A stretch of DNA of 64,000 bases, taken from Fluoribacter dumoffii NY 23 (GTDB taxonomy: Bacteria > Pseudomonadota > Gammaproteobacteria > Legionellales > Legionellaceae). Numbering within the stretch: the stretch's first letter is position 1; each line of letters begins with the position of its first letter. A program made the translations under genes and the position numbers. The stretch lies in assembly GCF_000236165.1 (NCBI RefSeq), contig NZ_CM001373.1, forward strand, positions 1,965,642 to 2,029,641, given 5' to 3'. Positions 18,591 to 26,609 of the stretch are shown here, one piece after another. Under the pieces are notes generated by a model. The model saw only the letters and a program-made list of their open reading frames with translations. It was not told where the DNA came from and did no database searches.

Positions 18591-19436
18591 ATGTACTCAT
18601 TTTTTAATTTACAAACCTTCAACGCATTAGAATTAACCTCCCATGACCGATTATTTTTACATCTGTTTCATCAGGCAAAAGATAACGAAAAAATAGATTT
18701 AATTAAAAAGCAAAAAATTGAAGTGATTGCCCGTACTGCTTATCATGAAAAAGAGTTCGAAACATTTTGTAATCGGGAAGAATTAAGGAGTTACTGGGAA
18801 GAAATCTGGTGTAGTTATGGTGCCGCATTATCGCTGCAAAAAAAATTGCCTGTAATTTTATTTTTTTCTCAACCTCAATTAAATCAGTTCAATTTGGTGC
18901 GGGGTGCATTTTTTTTTAATTTGTCTCAAGAAATGAGAAAAGAAATAAAACGCGATTTTGGCTATTCCGAGATGGAAGCAATCAAGATGGCAATTCAATA
19001 CGGCTCTGTACATGCAGTCCAACGTTATAATGACTATCTTTATTCAAAACTTCAGCAAGCAAGCGACAATGACGCCGAGGCCCTTTATCAGGAACTTATT
19101 GCCAATAGCGAGAGAATGCTTCCTCATTACGGCAGTTACGGATATATGGTTTTAGCCGAAGCCTTTACCCACTATTGTTTTTGGCTGGTTAAAGAGCAGG
19201 AAATTGGAAAGATGCAATTAACTCATTCACGAGTTCTTGAATCACTGGATAAAGCAGAACAAATTTTAAAAGAGAGCCACTACAGCATTCAAAATGCAAG
19301 CATAGGGCAGGGTCTCAAATACAGTAATTCCCTGGGATTTGACTCACCGGCCCCAGCAAGGGAATTTTTTCTTCAATCCTATGAGGCATTGCTAAAGAGC
19401 GTGTGCACTAGCAACTCGATGCTGTTACCCACATAA
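18591..19436 (+). CDS. Legionella-type hypothetical protein (DUF5630-like)
   Basis: The 281-residue product is helical and soluble, with no signal peptide. It opens MYSFFNLQTFNALELTSHDRLFLHLFHQAKDN and contains a central segment GYSEMEAIKMAIQYGSVHAVQRYNDYLYSKL, where a helix pair recalls ankyrin- or TPR-like solenoids. I associate this arrangement tentatively with DUF5630, a family found in Legionella. GGGATAA before the ATG serves as ribosome site. It is followed after 85 bases by another effector-like gene on the same strand. An effector role is possible but unproven. Confidence 0.65.
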   Translation: MYSFFNLQTFNALELTSHDRLFLHLFHQAKDNEKIDLIKKQKIEVIARTAYHEKEFETFCNREELRSYWEEIWCSYGAALSLQKKLPVILFFSQPQLNQFNLVRGAFFFNLSQEMRKEIKRDFGYSEMEAIKMAIQYGSVHAVQRYNDYLYSKLQQASDNDAEALYQELIANSERMLPHYGSYGYMVLAEAFTHYCFWLVKEQEIGKMQLTHSRVLESLDKAEQILKESHYSIQNASIGQGLKYSNSLGFDSPAPAREFFLQSYEALLKSVCTSNSMLLPT

Positions 19437-19521
19437 TAAAAGCCAAAAATACTTTAATAGTCTATATTATAATTAATTAATTTAATTCTTATTTCACAGA
19501 AATAAGAGAGGTTTTATTATT

Positions 19522-20220
19522 ATGCCTAATATTTACATCAATTATGTAATCACCTCAAATAGAGAACTGCTTATTTCAAGTTATCATGATAAGGTACAGT
19601 CCAAAGCAAATGCGTTACCTCTGGCTAAATCGAAAGATAAAAACATTAAACCAAAAGACTTGCAGCAACTGGAGGAAATACTTCCCCAACCTTTTGATGA
19701 TGGGATTGTGAAAACCAAGCTTCTTAATTTATTATCCACAATTGAAGGTGATTTTGATAAAGTAATCTACAAAGGTGATTTAAATCTCTGTACGCAAAAA
19801 AAAGAAGATTTGGCACCCTACTTATTTGACGGCACGTTGAACCGCTTTTTTGCCGGCAGGGATGTTCAATTAATTCTAGAATCAGCTAATAAAGAATATG
19901 TAGACAATGCCATCGAATTTGCCAATGCAATTGGCTTGACTGGCGCAGTGATTCAAACCAAATCTGGAACTCCTAAAGAAGAAGCAAGATCCCAGGTTTA
20001 TCCCCAACCAGAAGCAGTGAGTAAAGAAAAAAGAGAAGATTTGCCTATTCCGGAATCCAAATCAAGTGAACTGGCTCAACCCAAAATTGCAGTGCAAAAT
20101 ACCGCTATTTTACTTGATGCTTTGGTGAAAGTTGGAGTTTTTAATACTTCGGGTACCGAGAACAATACCAACACGAGTGAAGAGAAAGAACAAATAAAAC
20201 CTAAAGGTTTGACGAATTAA
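19522..20220 (+). CDS. hypothetical protein with Dot/Icm-type C-terminus
   Basis: The 232-residue product has an N-terminal mixed domain (residues 1 to about 155, starting MPNIYINYVITSNRELLIS) and a low-complexity Pro/Glu/Lys linker. The C-terminal 30 residues are rich in Thr, Asn and Glu, with an acidic cluster SEEKEQ about 10-15 residues from the end, as in the E-block of Dot/Icm substrates. GAGAGG lies upstream of the ATG. I do not recognise the N-terminal domain. The effector assignment rests on the tail and neighbourhood. Confidence 0.65.
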   Translation: MPNIYINYVITSNRELLISSYHDKVQSKANALPLAKSKDKNIKPKDLQQLEEILPQPFDDGIVKTKLLNLLSTIEGDFDKVIYKGDLNLCTQKKEDLAPYLFDGTLNRFFAGRDVQLILESANKEYVDNAIEFANAIGLTGAVIQTKSGTPKEEARSQVYPQPEAVSKEKREDLPIPESKSSELAQPKIAVQNTAILLDALVKVGVFNTSGTENNTNTSEEKEQIKPKGLTN

Positions 20221-20253
20221 AAAGCGGAAAAAAAGCATCTTGACCTGCTTTTG

Positions 20254-21900
20254 TTATTTCTTTACGTCCGAGTTCAATAAAGAGATAAATTCATAGGGGC
20301 TCATGGGGCGTGAGAAATATATTCCCTGTCCATACTTGCAACCATAGTGTTTGAGCTGTTCCCTGATATCCCCATTTTCCACACCATCAGCAAATACCTC
20401 TACTTCAAAGATTTTTGCAAGTTTAATAATGGCTTCAACAATTTTAGATTTTTTCTTGTCTCTTGCCATGTCTAAAACAAGAGATTTTTCTATTTTAATT
20501 TCATTAATGGGAAAATTGACTAAATAAGTAAAGGAAGCATATCCGCTGCAAAAATCATGGATTGCGATTTTAATCCCCAGGTCGGTTAACTGGTTTAACA
20601 CCTCAATAGATTTTGCTTGATCCGATAAACAAGCCCGCTCCTTGAATTCAAGAATCAGATATTCAGGAGGAATTTTATATTCAGTCGATAGTTTTCTGAT
20701 AAAAACCGGTAATTTTTTATCAATTGCATCCTGGATTGATAAATTAACTGAAGCAAAAATTTTATATCCAGCTTTATGCCAAAGGGCTAATTGTTCGACT
20801 ACATGGGTTAACATAAATGAGGTTAATTGCTGAATCAAACTCGAACCTTGAATTAAGGGAATAAATTTTTCCATACTGATCAATCCATATTTTTCGTGCA
20901 CAAAGCTGACCATAGCCTCAGCCCCAATTATTTTCCCTGTTTCCAGCTCGACTATGGGTTGAAAATAGATTTTCATTTCCTGATCTTCTATTGATTTTTT
21001 TAACCCACTCATCATGATTCTGTTGGTAGTAAAATCCTCCTCCATATTGGCATGGTAGAGTGCATAAGGCTTTCCCTTCTTTCTTGCATGGAAAACTGCA
21101 GTCCGTGCATGATTTATCAAGGAAACGCTATTATTTCCATCCTGAGGATAAATGGCTGCCCCAGCAGTAGTACTAAGGTTGATATGAATATTGTCCACAT
21201 AAAAATCAAGCGTGGTTGCCTCAACAACAGCATTCAATAACTTGTTCCAATTTATATTTTTATTTAACCTGGGTAACAATAGAGCAAATTCATCACTCTC
21301 AATCCGGGCTAAACTATTTATACCCATAGTTGCTTCGAGCATGAAAGGGGAAAGTAACATGTCTTTTAACTTTTTTACGAACTGGATTAAGACACTGTTT
21401 GCATTAAAATTACCAAAATTGTTGTGGATTACATTAAAATCATTCAATTTTAAAAGTACCACTGCTAACTCATTTGAGCGCTCAATCTTGTTGATAGCCT
21501 GCATAATTTGCTCCCCAAACAAAAGGGAATTAGGCAGCTGAGTGAACAAGTCATGCTCACTTTCATATTTTAATTTTGCCTCCAGATCGCCGCTTTTATA
21601 AAGAAGCTCCTGTGTTTTATCGGCAACCAGTGTTTCCGCGGTATTAGCCAACCCATAGCAAAACGATTGTCCCCAATAAGCAAACAAAAACGGCGTTAGA
21701 TCAAGAATCCAAATAGCAGGATTTGATGTTTGCGCTCTGACAAATCCGTTTAGATTGATAAATCCTGTGACTTGATAGGACACGATAAGTGAAGCAATTA
21801 ATATGCTGCAAATTGAAATACTTAAGCCAATATAAGCATATTTATTCACATAATCTTTAAAAACAGTGGAAGGCTTCGCAAGCTTGTAATTCGTATCCAT
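20254..21900 (-). CDS. membrane GGDEF/EAL protein with degenerate catalytic motifs
   Basis: Two N-terminal membrane segments (about residues 22-45 and 62-85) precede a GGDEF domain (about 115-285) and an EAL domain (about 295-545). The GGDEF signature is ESDEF (201-205), lacking the glycines needed for cyclase activity. The EAL signature is EAM (328-330). The metal-binding DDFG is HDFC (448-451), so one ligand is replaced by His, and the AEGVE motif reads ADGVE, although Asn386, Glu418 and Lys469 are kept. Intact proteins make or break cyclic di-GMP; this one more likely binds the nucleotide or acts through protein contact. It is monocistronic. Confidence 0.88.
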   Translation of the reverse strand: MDTNYKLAKPSTVFKDYVNKYAYIGLSISICSILIASLIVSYQVTGFINLNGFVRAQTSNPAIWILDLTPFLFAYWGQSFCYGLANTAETLVADKTQELLYKSGDLEAKLKYESEHDLFTQLPNSLLFGEQIMQAINKIERSNELAVVLLKLNDFNVIHNNFGNFNANSVLIQFVKKLKDMLLSPFMLEATMGINSLARIESDEFALLLPRLNKNINWNKLLNAVVEATTLDFYVDNIHINLSTTAGAAIYPQDGNNSVSLINHARTAVFHARKKGKPYALYHANMEEDFTTNRIMMSGLKKSIEDQEMKIYFQPIVELETGKIIGAEAMVSFVHEKYGLISMEKFIPLIQGSSLIQQLTSFMLTHVVEQLALWHKAGYKIFASVNLSIQDAIDKKLPVFIRKLSTEYKIPPEYLILEFKERACLSDQAKSIEVLNQLTDLGIKIAIHDFCSGYASFTYLVNFPINEIKIEKSLVLDMARDKKKSKIVEAIIKLAKIFEVEVFADGVENGDIREQLKHYGCKYGQGIYFSRPMSPYEFISLLNSDVKK

Positions 21901-22081
21901 AAGATTTTTAATTGATCTCCATATGTTAATTTTAGTACTTAATTTTAAAATTAGTTCAAAGCACTGTAAGTGTCTCCATTTTGTTTTTAATGAAACAATT
22001 AAAAAATTAAATTGACATCATAAAGTTTAATTTGATATGGTAAGCAAAATATAGATAAAATTTAATCAATCTGCCATCAAT

Positions 22082-22216
22082 ATGAATCATCGCACTACGA
22101 ACCAAAGCACTATCCTCCCTGCAGTATTAACTGCACAGGTAATGCTATGCAATGATTCTTTGCCTGCAGCAATCTCTTCCGTAAATATTATTATTATTTT
22201 GCCCTCTTTCCCCTAG
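22082..22216 (+). CDS. candidate leader peptide with four Ile codons in a row
   Basis: A 44-codon frame begins MNHRTTNQSTILPA and ends SSVNIIIILPSFP, with four consecutive ATT codons 6-9 codons before the stop. Its TAG lies inside the first arm of a hairpin. This is the design of branched-chain amino-acid leader peptides such as those of ilv operons, where ribosome stalling at repeated codons picks between RNA folds. No strong ribosome site is visible before the ATG, which is the main reason for doubt. The regulated gene would be the MFS transporter at 22302. Confidence 0.5.
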   Translation: MNHRTTNQSTILPAVLTAQVMLCNDSLPAAISSVNIIIILPSFP

Positions 22217-22281
22217 AGCGGTCAGTTATTTCTTCTCCGAACCTCTCTAGGGGAGGAATATCGGGTGTGTAAAATAACTGA
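22210..22281 (+). promoter_or_regulatory. candidate attenuator with two mutually exclusive hairpins
   Basis: Arm A, CCCCTAGAG (22210-22218), pairs perfectly with A', CTCTAGGGG (22245-22253). Arm B, TCAGTTATTT (22222-22231), pairs perfectly with B', AAATAACTGA (22272-22281). The order A-B-A'-B' means that the two stems compete, or form a pseudoknot. Arm A overlaps the stop codon of the Ile-rich leader frame. No T-run follows A', so control may act on translation or by rho. The GGAGG of the transporter gene lies 11 bases after B'. Confidence 0.5.
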
Positions 22282-22301
22282 TTATTAATGCTGGAGGGTT
22301 C

Positions 22302-23600
22302 ATGACTCAAATACCATTCTTTCGCTTTAAAACCCATTATATGCCCTTTGTGGTATGGTTTTTCCCACTCTCATTTTTTGCCTTTCAATTTATATTGCGC
22401 CTTTGGCCAGGTTTGATGATGCAAGAAATAATGGTGCACTTCTCAATTGATGCATCCAGTTTTGGTTTATTGGCGGCTTTTTATTATTATGGATATGCTG
22501 GAATGCAAATTCCGGTGGCATTATTGTTGGATAGATTTGGCGCCAGATTAGTGATTTTCGTTTTTGCACTTCTTTGTGGCTTGGGCGCTTTGCTTTTTAC
22601 CTCTACGAATAATTTTTACCTGGCTTTATTTAGCCGTTTTTTAATTGGCGCCTGCTCAGCTGTTGGTTTTCTGGGAGTATCCAAGGTAGTCTCTGAATGG
22701 TTCCACACCGAGCAATACTCGCACATGATTGGATTGTCTTTTAGTGTCGGGCTTTTAGGAGCAGTCTATGGAGGAAAGCCCTTAACCCAGCTGCTTTCAA
22801 CTTACGGAGGCCAACGTTTAGGACTGGTTCTGGCGATTGGTGCTATAGCTATAGGAGTTCTCGCTTGTATGGTGGTACGTACTCCCAAAAAATCTAAAAC
22901 AATACCTACGAACAATATAAGCCTGTCGCAATTATCGGTTTTATTTACCTTTAAAAAATTATGGGTTCTTGCTTTAGCCAATTTGCTAATGGTAGGTGCA
23001 CTCGAAGGTTTTGCTGATGTTTGGGGTGTTCCCTATTTAACTGCTGCCTATGGTTTTGCTAAATCAGATGCAGCCCTGCTTGTCTCCTTTATCTTCATGG
23101 GAATGTTGTTTGGGGGCCCCATGCTTGCGTTGCTGGCCAAAAAATTAGGTAATTATATGATCCTTGGAGCTTGTGGCGTCGGCCTGTCTTTAGCCTTCCT
23201 GGTCCTTCTCAGTGAGAATGTAAGTAATTGGTGGCTATTAAGTGCCCTATTCTTTTCTGTTGGACTTATGTGTTGCTACCAGGTTCTTGTATTTGCAACA
23301 GGTTCTGCATTCGTATCCAGCCAACATTTGGGAATAACCATCGCCTTTCTTAATTGCATCAATATGTTGGGTGGGTCTTTTTTTCATACGCTGATAGGTA
23401 AAATTATGGATTATTACTGGGAAGGAAACCTGTCCCAGGCAGGTTTGAAACAATACAGTCTCCAATCTTATCATCATGCCTTACTTGCTATCCCGGTCTG
23501 CGCCCTTTTGGGAACCGTACTGATTTACCTGCTTCATAAACGGACCCGAAAAAATTCAGAGAAGGAAACTGTGAAACAGACGACAATGGTTGAAGCCTAA
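22302..23600 (+). CDS. MFS transporter, possibly for a branched-chain amino acid
   Basis: The 432-residue protein has 12 predicted membrane segments and the MFS signature between segments 2 and 3 (LLLDRFGARLVIF). It resembles the Legionella Pht-type nutrient carriers in overall layout, FQFILRLWPGLMM being typical of the first segments. Substrate cannot be read from the protein, but an isoleucine-rich leader frame and competing hairpins lie directly upstream, which suggests import linked to isoleucine or valine supply. GGAGG precedes the ATG. The gene ends in a good terminator and is monocistronic. Confidence 0.85.
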   Translation: MTQIPFFRFKTHYMPFVVWFFPLSFFAFQFILRLWPGLMMQEIMVHFSIDASSFGLLAAFYYYGYAGMQIPVALLLDRFGARLVIFVFALLCGLGALLFTSTNNFYLALFSRFLIGACSAVGFLGVSKVVSEWFHTEQYSHMIGLSFSVGLLGAVYGGKPLTQLLSTYGGQRLGLVLAIGAIAIGVLACMVVRTPKKSKTIPTNNISLSQLSVLFTFKKLWVLALANLLMVGALEGFADVWGVPYLTAAYGFAKSDAALLVSFIFMGMLFGGPMLALLAKKLGNYMILGACGVGLSLAFLVLLSENVSNWWLLSALFFSVGLMCCYQVLVFATGSAFVSSQHLGITIAFLNCINMLGGSFFHTLIGKIMDYYWEGNLSQAGLKQYSLQSYHHALLAIPVCALLGTVLIYLLHKRTRKNSEKETVKQTTMVEA

Positions 23601-23632
23601 TTGCAAATGGAATGCATTTTTCTCCCGAAAGA

Positions 23633-23655
23633 AAGTTGGGCTTTCCGCCTAACTT
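23633..23655 (+). terminator. intrinsic terminator after MFS gene
   Basis: AAGTTGGGC (23633-23641) and GCCTAACTT (23647-23655) form a 9-bp stem with one G-T pair and a five-base loop, followed by CACTTTTC. It lies 32 bases after the stop. Confidence 0.55.
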
Positions 23656-23780
23656 CACTTTTCATGCTTTTGGGAATATTTTACTCCGAATCGAAGTATT
23701 TTTTTAAATTAAATGAGTCGTTAAGAATCACTTAATCTCATTCTGTTAAAATAAAACACAAGTTTTGTTTGCGGAATGCA

Positions 23781-24401
23781 ATGATGCGTGTAATGATTCT
23801 GACTTGCCTCATGTTGCCCTTAACTACTGTAGGCAGCGTAGCGCTAGTGGCCTTGATGCTCGCTCTGCTTGCACTCTGCTCTCCTGCCGTTATTTTCGGG
23901 GCAACTTTAATGGCTGCGGGAAAACTGGCTACTAAATTCACTGAGTGGTGTTATCCCGATATGAACACCTCGTTAAAGGACCCAGGAAAAGGGCCTCTGA
24001 TTACTTCCCTCTCAACAACGGCACTTCTCTTTCCCTTATTAATCGCACCAGTTACGGCAAGCTCTGCGGTACTTGCTGCACTTACTTCTGTTTTACTTGT
24101 GCCTTCCCTTGCTGTGTTGGGCGCGTATGATCTCTCCAATAAAATAATAAACCGCTTCTCATCAGGATCTGCCTCCACGCCGAAAGAGGCTCAAATAAAT
24201 CACAGCTATGGGATGTTTCCACAGAATGCGAGTCGCAAACCAGAAACAACAATTACAAATTTCTTGTCCGAGGTGCCTTATTTTGGTGCACTATTTCAAA
24301 GCAAACCGGCCACTAAAAAACATCCTCATTCAGTGGATAAAGAATTTATTGAGGAAGAGACAATTCAAAATGTAACTTCTTTTAGGGATAATTTACGATA
24401 A
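23781..24401 (+). CDS. membrane protein with hydrophilic C-terminal tail, effector-like
   Basis: The product of about 206 residues has two long hydrophobic blocks (first 55 residues and about 80-125), probably paired membrane hairpins, then a polar tail of about 85 residues. The tail contains a Glu cluster, FIEEETIQNVTS, near the end. The frame is open from a TTG at 23769, but GGA before the ATG at 23781 favours this start. It converges on the coiled-coil gene at 24409, whose stop is 7 bases away. Membrane hairpins with an acidic tail are frequent in Dot/Icm substrates. I do not recognise the family. Confidence 0.6.
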   Translation: MMRVMILTCLMLPLTTVGSVALVALMLALLALCSPAVIFGATLMAAGKLATKFTEWCYPDMNTSLKDPGKGPLITSLSTTALLFPLLIAPVTASSAVLAALTSVLLVPSLAVLGAYDLSNKIINRFSSGSASTPKEAQINHSYGMFPQNASRKPETTITNFLSEVPYFGALFQSKPATKKHPHSVDKEFIEEETIQNVTSFRDNLR

Positions 24402-24408
24402 ATCTTCC

Positions 24409-25335
24409 CTAACCAGGACTACTCATCGTATTACTTTGGGTTTGGGTTTGCTCTTGCTCTTTTTCCGGTATTTTATAAGAAGAATCAAACTTTGTGCCTC
24501 CCGGTTTAAAAGTATCTCCCGTTTTAAATTGGTCTCCGTTCGCATGAAATAGTTCCCCATTTTTCGAATACCCCATAACTTCCTTTGTTTTTCCATCGAC
24601 CATAATAAAGTCCTTTTTTTCAGAAGCAAGTTTCTGGAAAAACGAACTCATATCATTTTCTGATTTAAATGATAAACTCAAGTTTCCATCCTCACCCTTT
24701 TTAGGAGGGTTATCTTTGTACCAGGGATCATCCTTAAAATTCTCCTGAAACATCTTCATGATCTCATCGCTGAGCTGACTGGCAACAGTTACTTCTTTTT
24801 TGGCGGACACTACAGGTGTTATTATGGTAGGCGTGGTCTGGGTTTGACTCGGTGCTGACAAACTCATGTCCTCTTCCTGGGCGTTAATTAAATTGTCGTA
24901 TTTTTTCCTGTTATCAAGGTATGTCTGTTGATAAATCCCATAGGCATCCTGACTGTCCTGATCTAATTGATTCTTCGTATCAACATATTTCTGATATGCC
25001 TCATCCTTTTTTTTATCAAACTCTTCAGGGGAAAGCTCAGATCTTTTCTCATTCAACTCATCTAAAGTTTTTTCATACTCTGATTCGGCAACTGAAATTT
25101 TAGCGTTATTTAAAGCAGTTTTTGCTTGGTACGCCTCATAGGCAGCACGATTGGAACTCTCTGCAGATTTTTTAAATGTAAGGACATCCGGCTCGGGAGA
25201 ACCTATGATACTTTCGTAAAGAGTCTGAGTTTTCTTTTGCGCCCCGGTTGCTTTGAGCATTTGCTCTTCATACGCTTTTTGTGCCAAGTCTCTTTTTTTT
25301 ATGGCTTCAATCAAATTTTCAGCACCTGTAGGCAT
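24409..25335 (-). CDS. coiled-coil putative Dot/Icm effector
   Basis: Residues about 1-160 are a highly charged helical, coiled-coil region rich in Ala, Glu, Lys and Tyr. A Thr/Ser/Pro linker (TQTTPTIITPVVS) follows. The C-terminal part includes SSFFQKLASEKKDFIMVDG and KEVMGYSKNGELFH, a strand-rich segment. The tail PEKEQEQTQTQSNTMSSPG combines an acidic cluster with Ser/Thr and a Gly end, the classical Dot/Icm signal composition. GGAG sits six bases before the ATG at 25335, while an upstream TTG in frame overlaps this site and is not preferred. Family unknown to me. Confidence 0.7.
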   Translation of the reverse strand: MPTGAENLIEAIKKRDLAQKAYEEQMLKATGAQKKTQTLYESIIGSPEPDVLTFKKSAESSNRAAYEAYQAKTALNNAKISVAESEYEKTLDELNEKRSELSPEEFDKKKDEAYQKYVDTKNQLDQDSQDAYGIYQQTYLDNRKKYDNLINAQEEDMSLSAPSQTQTTPTIITPVVSAKKEVTVASQLSDEIMKMFQENFKDDPWYKDNPPKKGEDGNLSLSFKSENDMSSFFQKLASEKKDFIMVDGKTKEVMGYSKNGELFHANGDQFKTGDTFKPGGTKFDSSYKIPEKEQEQTQTQSNTMSSPG

Positions 25336-25488
25336 TATTTTCTCCAAACATCACTGCATATATAAATATTAGATCAATTTAAGAAGAACATAAGTTTTTA
25401 AGGCAAGCGTAAAGTGACCATTTCTCAAACTTCGCTTGCCTTGCATCAGCCAGGGTTTATACCAACCCCATGGGCAAATTGACACAGC

Positions 25489-26352
25489 TTATACCGGAGA
25501 GAGTTTGCAGCCAGAAAATAATTCTTTTTCTTCTGATGTTTTATGAGCATACAAACTTCGTGATAATAAGGGCGATTTAGTTGATTTAACTGTTGAGGGT
25601 AATAAGGAGGCTGCTTTTTCATCCAGAATCACGGTAACGTTTTTATGTGCGTATAAAGCAGTTGCCGGAATGTCTACGGTTGGTGAAGAAACCTCGTGAA
25701 CCGCCGAAATAATGGCTGCTTTGGATGAACCGGATGCCAATAAATAACATTCTTTACTGTATTGCAGAATCGTTCCTATGCCCATGGTTACGGCATGGGT
25801 TGGAACCTCATCCTTTGAATTAAAAAATCGTTTATTTGCCTCCCGGGTTTTTTCATCCAATTTAATGACGCGTGTTCTGGAATCCAGTGCAGAACCTGGC
25901 TCATTAAAACCTATATGACCATTCACCCCCAAACCTAAAATTTGAATGTCTATTCCACCTGCTTCCTGAATTAGGTTTTCATATTCTTTGGCATGCTGGT
26001 CGAGTTGTTCCAGAGGGAGCTTTCCATCCAATAAATGAATATTTTCCTCTTTGATATTCACATGATCAAACAAATGGTGATGCATGTAATAACTATAGGA
26101 TTGAGTATGCGTGGGTTCCAAACCTAAATACTCATCAAGGTTAAATGTAATTACGCGGGAAAAATCTAGTTTCTCTTCCTTATGCAGACGAACTAATTCT
26201 CTATACAAAGGTTCGGGAGTACTGCCAGTTGCCAGTCCAAGGACAGTAGGAATTTTTTTCTCATTATTTTCCATAATTTTCATTTGAATTGCTCTTGCCG
26301 CCTTATTTGCCATACCTTCGGGGGTTTCCCTAACCAAAACGCAACTAAACAT
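25489..26352 (-). CDS. nagB: glucosamine-6-phosphate deaminase
   Basis: NagB converts glucosamine-6-phosphate to fructose-6-phosphate and ammonia, the last step of amino-sugar breakdown. Family motifs are present in order: GLATGSTPEPLY (phosphate loop), TFNLDEYLGL (catalytic Asp), LGVNGHIGFNEPGS (active-site His) and ASGSSKAAII. The 287-residue length is slightly longer than the E. coli enzyme. GGAG lies six bases before the ATG. It is divergent from nagA, sharing about 250 bases of upstream DNA, so one regulator could control both. No NagC or GntR-type regulator is adjacent. Confidence 0.95.
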   Translation of the reverse strand: MFSCVLVRETPEGMANKAARAIQMKIMENNEKKIPTVLGLATGSTPEPLYRELVRLHKEEKLDFSRVITFNLDEYLGLEPTHTQSYSYYMHHHLFDHVNIKEENIHLLDGKLPLEQLDQHAKEYENLIQEAGGIDIQILGLGVNGHIGFNEPGSALDSRTRVIKLDEKTREANKRFFNSKDEVPTHAVTMGIGTILQYSKECYLLASGSSKAAIISAVHEVSSPTVDIPATALYAHKNVTVILDEKAASLLPSTVKSTKSPLLSRSLYAHKTSEEKELFSGCKLSPV

Positions 26353-26609
26353 GTATTTCTCCGAGAATTCGCAGTTTCCATCCGATATTTAATAAAAATT
26401 AAATTAAGAGGATATCTCTTAATTCATCTCTTTCCCTTATTTTGTTACAATCACCATTTGCAGGATGCTAATGATTTATAATGAAATTTTCTTATCGACA
26501 AGCGATTCTAGCTAATTTAACTGCGAAACTCTAGGGTATTTTTAGAAGGTGGATCTCGACGCCAGAAATAACTTTCTATTGAGTTTGCACCATGAATAAG
26601 GATGTTAAA

